Shown: in pieces, positions 6,929 through 14,853 of the stretch
Layout: each line of letters starts with the position of its first letter
Position numbering within the stretch: position 1 is the first letter of the stretch
Assembly: GCF_030653755.1 (NCBI RefSeq)
Contig: NZ_JAURYU010000003.1
Span: forward strand, 1-49,918
Length of the DNA stretch: 49,918 bases
Direction: 5' to 3'
Source: Methylotenera sp.
Lineage (GTDB): Bacteria > Pseudomonadota > Gammaproteobacteria > Burkholderiales > Methylophilaceae
The notes under the pieces: model-generated
Seen by the model: only the letters and a program-made list of their open reading frames with translations
Told to the model about the DNA's origin: nothing
Databases searched by the model: none
Translations under genes and position numbers: made by a program

Positions 6929-7735
6929 TTAACGATCGCTTTTCATAAATATTCGGTTGTTGGTACTGTTGTTATTGTCTGCTAGTTTTTCTACAAACTG
7001 CAAAAATTCAATTTTGTGGGTTTTTTCTAATAGTTTTGCATGATCACGCAAGATATTGAGTCGTAAATCTGCAACGCCTTGTTTAAAGCCAAATACAGCA
7101 ATATTGCCTGGCTTGCCTGTGCGTAGTATCAATACTTTGTTGTTAAAACTCTGTTCGATTCTTGCTAAATAGACATCAAACTTTTTGTCACTACCCCATA
7201 GGTTAATCACAAACACACCATCATCTTTTAAGGTGTTAGCGCATTGATCAAAAAAATCTTGACTGCAAAAATTGGGGGGGATGCCATTGCTATCAAACGC
7301 ATCAATAAACAACACATCAGCAACATTTATATGCTCATCTAAATAAACCAAACCATCGGCTTCTATCACTTCAAATCTATCATCATTTTCTGGTACGAAA
7401 AATTGATTTCTAGCGACTTGAATGATTCTAGGGTTAATCTCCACTACTTTGCCGATAATCTCAGGGCAATGTGCATACACATATTTAGCCACCGAGCCTC
7501 CACCCAAGCCAATAGTAAGCATGTGTTTAACGTTACGGTGAAACAATAAAAAACACATAATAGCCCGCGTATAAGTGAGCTCTAACTCAAATGGCTCTCT
7601 AATTCGCATGGCACTTTGCACAGTGGCAGAACCTAAATGTAATGCGCGTACACCATTAAGTTCACTCACATCCACTGCATCGCTCAAAGCTGCATTCGCT
7701 AACCCACGCAGCATTTTTTTAGCCGCACTAAACAC
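6929..7735 (-). CDS. Spermidine synthase-like protein
   Basis: A 268-residue protein with the spermidine-synthase Rossmann fold: LTIGLGGGSVAKYVY (about 75-89) and VVEINPRIIQVARNQF (about 97-112), EADGLVYL (about 124-131) and DVLFIDAFDSNGIPP (about 138-152). The acidic aminopropyl-acceptor residues are not obviously complete, so true polyamine synthesis is uncertain; many such proteins are uncharacterised fused or truncated homologues. It starts with GTG overlapping the last base of the RNase stop codon, so translation is probably coupled. Confidence 0.8.
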   Translation of the reverse strand: MFSAAKKMLRGLANAALSDAVDVSELNGVRALHLGSATVQSAMRIREPFELELTYTRAIMCFLLFHRNVKHMLTIGLGGGSVAKYVYAHCPEIIGKVVEINPRIIQVARNQFFVPENDDRFEVIEADGLVYLDEHINVADVLFIDAFDSNGIPPNFCSQDFFDQCANTLKDDGVFVINLWGSDKKFDVYLARIEQSFNNKVLILRTGKPGNIAVFGFKQGVADLRLNILRDHAKLLEKTHKIEFLQFVEKLADNNNSTNNRIFMKSDR

Positions 7736-9639
7736 TAAGCTGCCTCCACTTCGTTTTCATCATCTGCAACGACATCTGTTACTACGGCTTCATTTTCTAG
7801 CACTTGCAAGAACTTAGTACGTAAATCCATCATCAGCGTATCAACCTCTTGCACTTGTAAACTCACGCGTGTGCCTGTTTTTAACTCTGGCAGGCCATAC
7901 ACTTTGGTCATATAAGGTAGGTTGTCTAAACGTACTAAGTTTTCTCGCCATACTGTGGCATGAATCTCTTGCACATTTTCTTGAATTAAATACTGTAAGC
8001 ACCAATAGCGCTCCATACGAATCTGGAACTCACTATACGCTTTGTAAGTGAGCTCAAAGTTACGCATGTGCGTGGTGAGTGCATCACTATTTTGCGGATA
8101 AACTGGCGGCTCATTTTGCACCACACTGATAATTTGGCGCTGATTAATTAAATCAACCGCACGACGTAATGGAGAGGTACTCCATGAGTACTGAGCAACG
8201 CCTAAGCCTTGATGCGGCTCGGCTTTGGTGGTCATATACACTTTACCGCCACTTTGCGCACGATACAAACCTGGCACCTGACTACTTGCTAATAACGCGC
8301 CCCATTGGCTGTTAGCCTCAATCATCAACTCTGCTACTAGCTTATCCATGGGTGAGCCACGATGACGCCCCACAATGCTTACCTTGCCATCATCCACATA
8401 AAAATTGTAATCCACTTGTGGTGGTTTTGTTGGGTCATACTTGCCACGCGCTTTTTCTAATGATTCAGCCAAGTTGAATAGAAATAATAATTTAGACCAA
8501 TATGGATGACCGCTATCGGCCGCTAACGTAGTTTCATTAAAGTAAGGCTCTAATGCATCATGACGTAAATTCTCAGCTACTTTAATCAGCTCTACTTTGC
8601 TGTGCCGCTGTGCAATCGTAAAATCTGGATTCACATGCAGATACATCGACAATACTGGCTTAATCTGCCCTGCATCCAAACTGAATGGCCTAATTGCAGA
8701 CTCAGGCAACATGGTGATTTTGTGGCCTGGCATATAAACCGTTGATAAGCGGTGCATGGCTGCTACGTCTAGCTCGCTATCAATCGCAATACCCAATGCT
8801 GGTGCTGCAATATGAATACCCACACACATCACACCACCATCAAGCTGGCGCATAGAAAACGCATCATCAATTTCCGTGGTCGTGCTGTCATCAATACTAA
8901 AGGCTTCAGCTTCTGCCATAGGTAAATCAAAGCTGATATCCGCAGACATGGCCGACATTTGCTCGTCAGTAAAGTCAGTGCCTTTGGCAAAATACTCTCG
9001 CAAAAATGCACCTAAGTGATAATCATGCACAGATGGAATGGCACCACATGCATGCAAAAGTTTAAGGTGGCTTAAATGCAATGCCCCAGCGGCGGTATCT
9101 AGCACCTTGTACTCAAACGCGTTTTTATCAGGCTCGTATAAGAGCATGTCGCGTTTTTGCATTAACTCTTCAGGCATGGTGAGCGCTTTTAATTGCTCTA
9201 CATACCCTGCCATTTTTTCTGCTAACAAGCGCTTCTTCTCAAGCCCAGCCAAAGCTGCTTTTAAGATATCCGCTGGCGCTGCTTTATAGCGCCCTTTACC
9301 TTTACGGTTAAAATATACAGGAGCGCTATGTAAGCGAATCGCAATTGCAGCGGCCTCTAAATGCGTAGGTTTTTTACCGTAATACTCTTGGGCGAAGTCT
9401 TCAAAATTAAACTCTGATTCACCGCAACATTCCCACAAAAAATCAAGCTCCAGCTTCTCGGCTTCAGCTTGTGCGGTTTCTAAAAACCCTGACAATGGCG
9501 CCTCAAAACGCAGCAGCACATTAGCCGCTTTAATTTTGCTACGCTTACCGCTCACTGACTCAATTTGCATCGAGCTTTCAGCCTCGCTCATGATGCTTGC
9601 AACTTTAAAACTACCGTCTTCTTCGTAAAATACGTTCAT
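7735..9639 (-). CDS. RNB-domain (RNase II family) exoribonuclease
   Basis: A 634-residue 3'-to-5' exoribonuclease of the RNase II/R superfamily. The central RNB domain shows the magnesium-binding catalytic segment DDSTTTEIDDAFSM (about 250-264) and the later RGSPMDKLVAELMIEAN and SPLRRAVDLINQRQI signatures (last third). The N-terminal region is helical and lacks a clear cold-shock fold; a C-terminal S1-like barrel is plausible. It leads a minus-strand run with the spermidine-synthase-like, RNA methyltransferase and MazG-like genes, a mix of RNA and nucleotide metabolism. A 97-bp gap separates it from divergent selO. Confidence 0.9.
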   Translation of the reverse strand: MNVFYEEDGSFKVASIMSEAESSMQIESVSGKRSKIKAANVLLRFEAPLSGFLETAQAEAEKLELDFLWECCGESEFNFEDFAQEYYGKKPTHLEAAAIAIRLHSAPVYFNRKGKGRYKAAPADILKAALAGLEKKRLLAEKMAGYVEQLKALTMPEELMQKRDMLLYEPDKNAFEYKVLDTAAGALHLSHLKLLHACGAIPSVHDYHLGAFLREYFAKGTDFTDEQMSAMSADISFDLPMAEAEAFSIDDSTTTEIDDAFSMRQLDGGVMCVGIHIAAPALGIAIDSELDVAAMHRLSTVYMPGHKITMLPESAIRPFSLDAGQIKPVLSMYLHVNPDFTIAQRHSKVELIKVAENLRHDALEPYFNETTLAADSGHPYWSKLLFLFNLAESLEKARGKYDPTKPPQVDYNFYVDDGKVSIVGRHRGSPMDKLVAELMIEANSQWGALLASSQVPGLYRAQSGGKVYMTTKAEPHQGLGVAQYSWSTSPLRRAVDLINQRQIISVVQNEPPVYPQNSDALTTHMRNFELTYKAYSEFQIRMERYWCLQYLIQENVQEIHATVWRENLVRLDNLPYMTKVYGLPELKTGTRVSLQVQEVDTLMMDLRTKFLQVLENEAVVTDVVADDENEVEAA

Positions 9640-9736
9640 TCAATTTTTTCTATTCCAAATATAACCGCAATGATACATGAGGCAGACCATGATTTACTGC
9701 AAAAATTGTAACTTTAAGTAAGCTAAAACATCTAAA

Positions 9737-11332
9737 ATGTACCTTATGAGAAAACTGAATTTTGATAACCGCTTTTGCAGAGAACTCCCTAGTGACCCTG
9801 TCACCACGAACTACACGCGCCAAGTAAAAGGTGCGCTTTGGTCTAGCGTGATGCCTACCCCTGTCAAGGCACCTGCACTCATGGCTTATTCAAGTTCAGT
9901 GGCTGAAATGCTAGGCTTGACTGATGCAGATATGCGCCACCCCGACATGATTAATACGCTAGGTGGCAATCAACTGTTAGATGGTATGCAATCTTACGCA
10001 ACCTGCTACGGCGGTCACCAATTTGGTAATTGGGCAGGTCAATTAGGCGATGGTCGCGCAATATTGCTAGGTGAGCTTATCCATAATGACAAACGTTTTG
10101 AGTTACAACTCAAAGGCGCCGGTGAAACGCCATATTCACGCCGTGCCGATGGCCGTGCTGTTTTAAGATCGTCATTGCGGGAATTTTTATGCAGTGAAGC
10201 CATGCATTACTTAGGTGTGCCAACAACGCGCGCATTAAGCCTTGTCTGCACTGGCGACCAAGTGGTACGTGATATGTTTTATGACGGCAACCCCCAAATG
10301 GAACAAGGCGGGATTGTATGTCGTGTGGCACCGTCATTTACACGTTTTGGACATTTCGAGTTACTTGCCAGCCGTGGCGAGCAAGCGCTATTAAAAAAAA
10401 TGATCGGCTTTACGATAGACCGAGACTTTACCGACTGGCTTCAACAACAATCACTCACATTATCAATTGACGAACCTTCTACTGAGTTAATTGAAGCATG
10501 GTTCACAGAGATATGCGAACGCACAGCACGCATGATTGCGCACTGGATGCGCGTGGGCTTTGTGCACGGCGTAATGAACACCGACAATATGTCGATTCTT
10601 GGTTTAACAATTGATTACGGCCCTTACGGCTGGGTTGATAATTTTGACCCAGGCTGGACGCCAAACACCACCGATGCACAAGGCAGACGTTATTGCTTTG
10701 GCAGACAACATGACATTGGCCGCTGGAATTTAGAGCGCCTTGCTGACGCACTATCTACCCTAATGCCTGATGCAGTAGGCCTAAATCACGCATTAGATCA
10801 GTACGAAGCAGTTTACACGCAAAGCTTAATGGATTCACTAGTAGGAAAGTTTGGCTTTGAGTCTTGGCAAGATGACGATGGCGAATTAATTAACCGCTGC
10901 TTTGAACTGATGACGCGAGCGGAAGTAGACATGACACTGTTTTTTACACATTTACCAAATCTGAATTTAGCAAAGCCTAACATCGCAGACTTGAAAGTCG
11001 CGTTTTACACAGAACAAGGCTATTTGAATTTTGAGCAAGATTTTAATGACTGGTTAGCACAATACGCCAAGCGCGTTTTGCAAAGCAATGAATCACCAGA
11101 AACAAGACATGTCCGCATGGCAAGCATTAACCCACGCTATGTATTGCGCAATTATCTTGCACAAGAAGCAATCGATTTAGCCGAGCAAGGCGATACAAGC
11201 ATGATAGAAACACTGCTTAAATTATTGCAAGACCCTTATACCAAACAAACTGGTATGGAAAAGTTTGAAGAAAAACGCCCAGACTGGGCAAGACATAAAG
11301 CTGGTTGTTCCATGCTCTCATGTAGCTCATAA
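9737..11332 (+). CDS. selO: Protein adenylyltransferase SelO
   Basis: A 531-residue pseudokinase-fold enzyme that transfers AMP from ATP to Ser/Thr/Tyr of target proteins (SelO/YdiU/UPF0061 family). Signatures: YGGHQFGNWAGQLGDGRA (about 91-108), FELQLKGAGETPYSRRADGR (about 118-140), HGVMNTDNMSILG (near 284) and a C-terminal CSMLSCSS, whose cysteines stand where eukaryotic SelO has selenocysteine and its redox partner. Length fits the family (about 480-530). Start could also be the ATG at 9746, which gives MRKLNF as in many homologues; neither has a strong ribosome site. The Fur-type gene follows 9 bases downstream. Confidence 0.95.
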   Translation: MYLMRKLNFDNRFCRELPSDPVTTNYTRQVKGALWSSVMPTPVKAPALMAYSSSVAEMLGLTDADMRHPDMINTLGGNQLLDGMQSYATCYGGHQFGNWAGQLGDGRAILLGELIHNDKRFELQLKGAGETPYSRRADGRAVLRSSLREFLCSEAMHYLGVPTTRALSLVCTGDQVVRDMFYDGNPQMEQGGIVCRVAPSFTRFGHFELLASRGEQALLKKMIGFTIDRDFTDWLQQQSLTLSIDEPSTELIEAWFTEICERTARMIAHWMRVGFVHGVMNTDNMSILGLTIDYGPYGWVDNFDPGWTPNTTDAQGRRYCFGRQHDIGRWNLERLADALSTLMPDAVGLNHALDQYEAVYTQSLMDSLVGKFGFESWQDDDGELINRCFELMTRAEVDMTLFFTHLPNLNLAKPNIADLKVAFYTEQGYLNFEQDFNDWLAQYAKRVLQSNESPETRHVRMASINPRYVLRNYLAQEAIDLAEQGDTSMIETLLKLLQDPYTKQTGMEKFEEKRPDWARHKAGCSMLSCSS

Positions 11333-11341
11333 TAATAGTCC

Positions 11342-11800
11342 ATGAAAATACAACAAATTTTTACTGATGCTGGACTAAGGTCGACCAAAGCACGCATTGC
11401 TGTCTTAAATGTACTGACAAACGCAAACAGTGCATTAAGCCACTCTGAAATTCTGGAGCAAATGTCCAGCCAAAAAGAGTTTGACCGTGTCACGATTTAC
11501 CGCGTATTAGATTGGCTCACTGAGCATCATTTAATCCATAAAATCTCTGGTGAAAATCGTGCATGGAAATTTCAATTCTCGCAAAGCCGCTATACACCGA
11601 TAGAACCAGATTCTGATAAGAAGCAATTTCTAGCAAACTTGCATCAGCATGCCCACTTACACTGCACATCCTGCGGAAAAGTGACTTGTATACATGAATT
11701 AAAACCACAATTTTCCAAGCAGGTTTTAGCACAATATCATGTTGAATCTATTGATATCAATATCAAAGGCCTATGCTCAGACTGCAATCATCCACATTAG
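11342..11800 (+). CDS. Fur-family transcriptional regulator (Zur-like)
   Basis: A 152-residue Fur-family repressor: N-terminal winged helix (about 1-80, with FDRVTIYRVLDWLTEHHLI as recognition region) and C-terminal dimer/metal domain with HLHCTSCGK (about 108-116) and CSDCNH near the end, the structural zinc CXXC pairs. The histidine-rich HQHAHLHC segment is a metal site. The close downstream COG0523 GTPase supports zinc sensing, hence Zur-like, but Fur or PerR are not excluded. It probably shares a transcript with selO. Confidence 0.88.
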   Translation: MKIQQIFTDAGLRSTKARIAVLNVLTNANSALSHSEILEQMSSQKEFDRVTIYRVLDWLTEHHLIHKISGENRAWKFQFSQSRYTPIEPDSDKKQFLANLHQHAHLHCTSCGKVTCIHELKPQFSKQVLAQYHVESIDINIKGLCSDCNHPH

Positions 11801-11812
11801 ATGTGCTGATAA

Positions 11813-11833
11813 AAATGCAATTAAGTTGCATTT
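11813..11833. promoter_or_regulatory. Inverted repeat between fur-type gene and COG0523 gene
   Basis: AAATGCAA and TTGCATTT, perfect 8-base arms around five bases, lie 12 bases after the regulator stop. The AT-rich dyad could be an operator for the regulator. It lacks the GC stem and U-tract of an intrinsic terminator. Confidence 0.35.
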
Positions 11834-11969
11834 AAGTTGCTTAATCAATAAAATCAACGTCGAATATATTTTAGTTGATAAATGACATCCAATTGATGTG
11901 ATGCGAACAGAAGTTAACCATAAGAAATTAAGTAAAGCTTCTTAAGTTTAATAACATTTTGCGTTTCGT

Positions 11970-11984
11970 AGCACTTTTAGTGCT
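11970..11984. promoter_or_regulatory. Inverted repeat upstream of the COG0523 GTPase
   Basis: AGCACT-TTT-AGTGCT, a perfect 6-base dyad, lies 56 bases before the GTPase start. It could be an operator or a weak hairpin; no matching partner site was seen. Confidence 0.3.
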
Positions 11985-12040
11985 TAGCTTCATCACTATC
12001 ATCAATAAACGCTCAAAGAGCACTCTAAAGATAAATAAAC

Positions 12041-13057
12041 ATGGATAAACGCATTCCCGTTACATTACTCACTGGTTTTTTAGGCTCAGGCAAAACAACG
12101 CTACTCAATCAATTGCTCAGCGACCCCAAAATGCATGACTCAGCAGTCATCATTAATGAGCTAGGTGAAACAGGCTTAGATCATATTTTAGCAACGCAGG
12201 TAGAAAGCGAGCATATCGCTGACAACACCGTATTATTAAACTCTGGTTGCATCTGCTGTAGCCTTAAAAATGAGCTAGCAGACACCATGCGCGACTTATT
12301 TTTCAAGCGCGCATTGCAGGCAATTCCGCAGTTTAACCGCTTGGTCATAGAAACGACAGGTATGGCCGACCCTGGCCCTATTTTGGGTAACTTAATGAAC
12401 GAGCCTGTGATTGAATCAACGTTCAGGTTAGATGCGGTAGTGGTCACCATTGATAGTGTTTATGGCTTAAAACAATTGCAAGAAAACGCAGAAGCACTTA
12501 GACAAGCCGCTGTTGCAGATGTATTGCTACTCACTAAAACAGATATCGCAGACAGTGATGAAATTAAAGCACTTCAAGATAAGCTCGCTGAAATGAACCC
12601 TGGCGCTAGCCAGCATTTAATTCAACATGGCAAAATTAACCCAGACAGCATCATTGATGTTGGCTTATTTGACCCAACAGGCAAAAATGCAAGCCCACAA
12701 CGCTGGCTGCGCGCGCCTAGCAAAACTAGCCAACCTAAAGGAACACTGCCACAAAAAGCACATCAAGATGGCATTACCAGCTTTACCGTCACCATGCCAA
12801 AACCACTGAATTGGCTTGATCTTAAACCTGTCATTCTGAAATTATGTCAAACTCACGGCAGCAAATTACTGCGCCTAAAAGGCATTATTCATGCGGAAGA
12901 TCAGCCCGCACCGCTCGCCATTCATGCAGTGCACTTTACTCCCTACCCACCTACGTTACTCGAAGGCTGGGATGAAGATGAAGCTATTTCTCGGATTGTA
13001 ATTATCGGCAAAGAGATAGATGAAAGTGAAATCAGAAAAGCACTCATGCAAGTTTGA
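12041..13057 (+). CDS. COG0523 (CobW-type) metal-chaperone GTPase
   Basis: A 338-residue G3E-family GTPase. Walker A GFLGSGKTT (about 12-20), the metal-binding CICC (about 72-75), Walker B region VIETTGMADP (about 103-112) and the base-specificity TKTD (about 166-169) are all visible, followed by a C-terminal CobW_C domain. Members deliver zinc, cobalt or nickel to client enzymes. The Fur/Zur-type regulator next door, rather than cobalamin or nitrile-hydratase genes, points to zinc. Start ATG has no strong Shine-Dalgarno (AAGAT). It is convergent with the next methyltransferase gene. Confidence 0.9.
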   Translation: MDKRIPVTLLTGFLGSGKTTLLNQLLSDPKMHDSAVIINELGETGLDHILATQVESEHIADNTVLLNSGCICCSLKNELADTMRDLFFKRALQAIPQFNRLVIETTGMADPGPILGNLMNEPVIESTFRLDAVVVTIDSVYGLKQLQENAEALRQAAVADVLLLTKTDIADSDEIKALQDKLAEMNPGASQHLIQHGKINPDSIIDVGLFDPTGKNASPQRWLRAPSKTSQPKGTLPQKAHQDGITSFTVTMPKPLNWLDLKPVILKLCQTHGSKLLRLKGIIHAEDQPAPLAIHAVHFTPYPPTLLEGWDEDEAISRIVIIGKEIDESEIRKALMQV

Positions 13058-13105
13058 CTGAAGCTTAACAACACGCAGACTTAAACCATTGATATTGGGT
13101 AGCCG

Positions 13106-13897
13106 CTACTGCTTTGAACGCCCACGTTGACTTGGCTTACGCTGTGTAGGGCGCGCAATTAAAGGTGACTTCAGAGGTGCAGCCTTCCAGTTAGGTTTAA
13201 GCGGCGTCATCCCAGCCACACGTTTTTTTGCAACAACAAAATACACACCACCAATCGCAGAGAGCCATTTTGCGCCTAATTGATGCATAAAGCTGAAGCG
13301 TTGATGCCACGACGCTTGTTCAAATGGAGGAATATGGCAACACATCTCAACCGAAACCACCTCAAAGCCTAGCAACGCCAGCCAGTCTTTCAATCGTCCT
13401 AATCCAATAAAACTGCCACTCCATGGAAACGGCTTATCAATGGAGTCCTGTCTATGTAATAAATTTCTAAAGAATAACGTCACGCCCCATAAACTCAATG
13501 GGTTAAAGCCTGATATCAATAAATAGCCTTCAGGCATCATGACGCGCTCTGCTTCGCGAAGCGTTTGATGCGGCCGCTCACTAAATTCAAGTCGATGCGG
13601 CAATATCAATAAATCCAAACTAGCGTCAGCAATAGGAAGAAAATCATCACAGCAATACAAATGTGTAACTTCAGGAGACGAAACATATTCTGTAGATTTG
13701 AATCGATGAGCAATGCGCGAATTACACAGTAAGTCCATTTGCAAACAACCCACTTGTAATGCGTTAAATCCAAACAAATCAACAACAGCCTTATCGTACA
13801 ACGCCTGCTCTTCTTGCTGTAAATAACGCCCAAGTGATGAATCTAGCCATTGATGCTCTGGATGCAACGATACGGATCTATTCGATTGCTGACTCAT
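13106..13897 (-). CDS. Class I SAM-dependent methyltransferase
   Basis: A 263-residue protein with a type-11 methyltransferase domain. Motif I is relaxed (ALQVGCLQMD, about 47-56) instead of the glycine-rich loop, whereas LLILPHRLEFSERPHQTLREAERVMMPEGYLLISGFNP (about 95-132) is typical. The C-terminal tail is strongly basic (PLKSPLIARPTQRKPSQRGRSKQ type), possibly nucleic-acid or membrane contacting. It is divergent from gloB, an adjacency common in betaproteobacteria, so it may act near glutathione metabolism, but substrate is unknown. Confidence 0.85.
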   Translation of the reverse strand: MSQQSNRSVSLHPEHQWLDSSLGRYLQQEEQALYDKAVVDLFGFNALQVGCLQMDLLCNSRIAHRFKSTEYVSSPEVTHLYCCDDFLPIADASLDLLILPHRLEFSERPHQTLREAERVMMPEGYLLISGFNPLSLWGVTLFFRNLLHRQDSIDKPFPWSGSFIGLGRLKDWLALLGFEVVSVEMCCHIPPFEQASWHQRFSFMHQLGAKWLSAIGGVYFVVAKKRVAGMTPLKPNWKAAPLKSPLIARPTQRKPSQRGRSKQ

Positions 13898-13942
13898 GGC
13901 GTTGATCTCATTTTAATTGCATTAAAATTTAACTAAACTTTA

Positions 13943-13961
13943 TTTAAGTAATATACTTAAA
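13943..13961. promoter_or_regulatory. Perfect palindrome directly before gloB
   Basis: TTTAAGTA-ATA-TACTTAAA, perfect 8-base arms, ends three bases before the gloB ATG in the 67-bp divergent gap. It occupies the place of the ribosome site, and no Shine-Dalgarno is visible. Candidate operator; AT-rich composition lowers certainty. Confidence 0.35.
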
Positions 13962-13964
13962 CAG

Positions 13965-14768
13965 ATGATAGACCATATGCAACACCAATTACAAATTATT
14001 CCAATTCCAGTTTTTAAGGATAATTATGTTTGGCTGATACATAACAGTCACAAAGCCATTGCCGTTGACCCTGGCGATGCAATACCAGTCATTAATACCC
14101 TACAAAAACTTAATCTAGATTTACAAACAATCTTAATTACCCACCACCATCAAGATCATATTGGTGGCGTTGACATACTGTTAGAAACATATCCTGATGT
14201 AAAAATTTTTGCCCCTAAACTAGAACAATATGCATTTATACACAAACCTGTAAGCGAGCCAGATAATGTTTACTTAGGAGATTGGATAAGCACTGCAAAG
14301 GTTATTGATGTACCAGGTCATACACTAGGCCATATCGCTTATTACATTGAGCACCAGCAAAATGAACATCAGCAACAACAATGGCTATTTTGCGGTGATA
14401 CATTATTTGGTGCTGGCTGCGGTAGATTATTTGAAGGAACGCCGGCACAAATGATGGCCTCATTACAAATACTTGCGGCACTGCCAGTCAGTACGCAAGT
14501 GTACTGTACGCATGAGTATACATTGCACAATATTAACTTTGCACTCTCACTAGAACCCACTAACAAAGCGCTTATTAAGCGCCAACGAGATGCAACAGAA
14601 TTAATCAAACTAGGTTTGCCTACGCTACCTTCAACCATTGCACTAGAGCTTGCAACCAACCCTTTTCTGCGCAGCGACGTAGTGGAAATTCAATCAGCTT
14701 TACTCCTTGAAAAGCCAACTGAACTACAAACTTTCACCAAAACAAGAGAGCTTAGAAACTCATATTAA
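13965..14768 (+). CDS. gloB: Hydroxyacylglutathione hydrolase (glyoxalase II)
   Basis: A 267-residue metallo-beta-lactamase-fold enzyme that hydrolyses S-lactoylglutathione to lactate and glutathione, the second step of methylglyoxal detoxification. The dinuclear metal ligands are present: THHHQDHIGG (about 60-69), GHTLGH (about 120-125), the bridging Asp in FCGDTLFGAGCGRLFEG (about 143-159) and CTHEYT (about 180-185). The C-terminal substrate domain ends conventionally. The start may instead be the ATG at 13977 (MQHQLQ), since the first ATG directly follows a palindrome and lacks a ribosome site. Confidence 0.95.
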   Translation: MIDHMQHQLQIIPIPVFKDNYVWLIHNSHKAIAVDPGDAIPVINTLQKLNLDLQTILITHHHQDHIGGVDILLETYPDVKIFAPKLEQYAFIHKPVSEPDNVYLGDWISTAKVIDVPGHTLGHIAYYIEHQQNEHQQQQWLFCGDTLFGAGCGRLFEGTPAQMMASLQILAALPVSTQVYCTHEYTLHNINFALSLEPTNKALIKRQRDATELIKLGLPTLPSTIALELATNPFLRSDVVEIQSALLLEKPTELQTFTKTRELRNSY

Positions 14769-14815
14769 TCATGAAGATAGAGAATATTCATAAAGTAATT
14801 TACGGTGATTTTTAC

Positions 14816-14845
14816 TTGACTAATCAAGCACACGTTCGTTACTAT
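14816..14845 (+). promoter_or_regulatory. Sigma70-like promoter for the lytic transglycosylase gene
   Basis: TTGACT (14816-14821) and TACTAT (14840-14845) are separated by 18 bases. The predicted transcript start, about 14852, would be only two bases from the first ATG, which favours a later start codon. Confidence 0.45.
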
Positions 14846-14853
14846 GTTGCATT

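Noticed and set aside
12041-13057. Cobalamin-biosynthesis CobW assignment
   Set aside because: No cobalamin genes nearby; the adjacent Fur/Zur-type regulator and CICC motif fit the wider COG0523 metal-chaperone group better.
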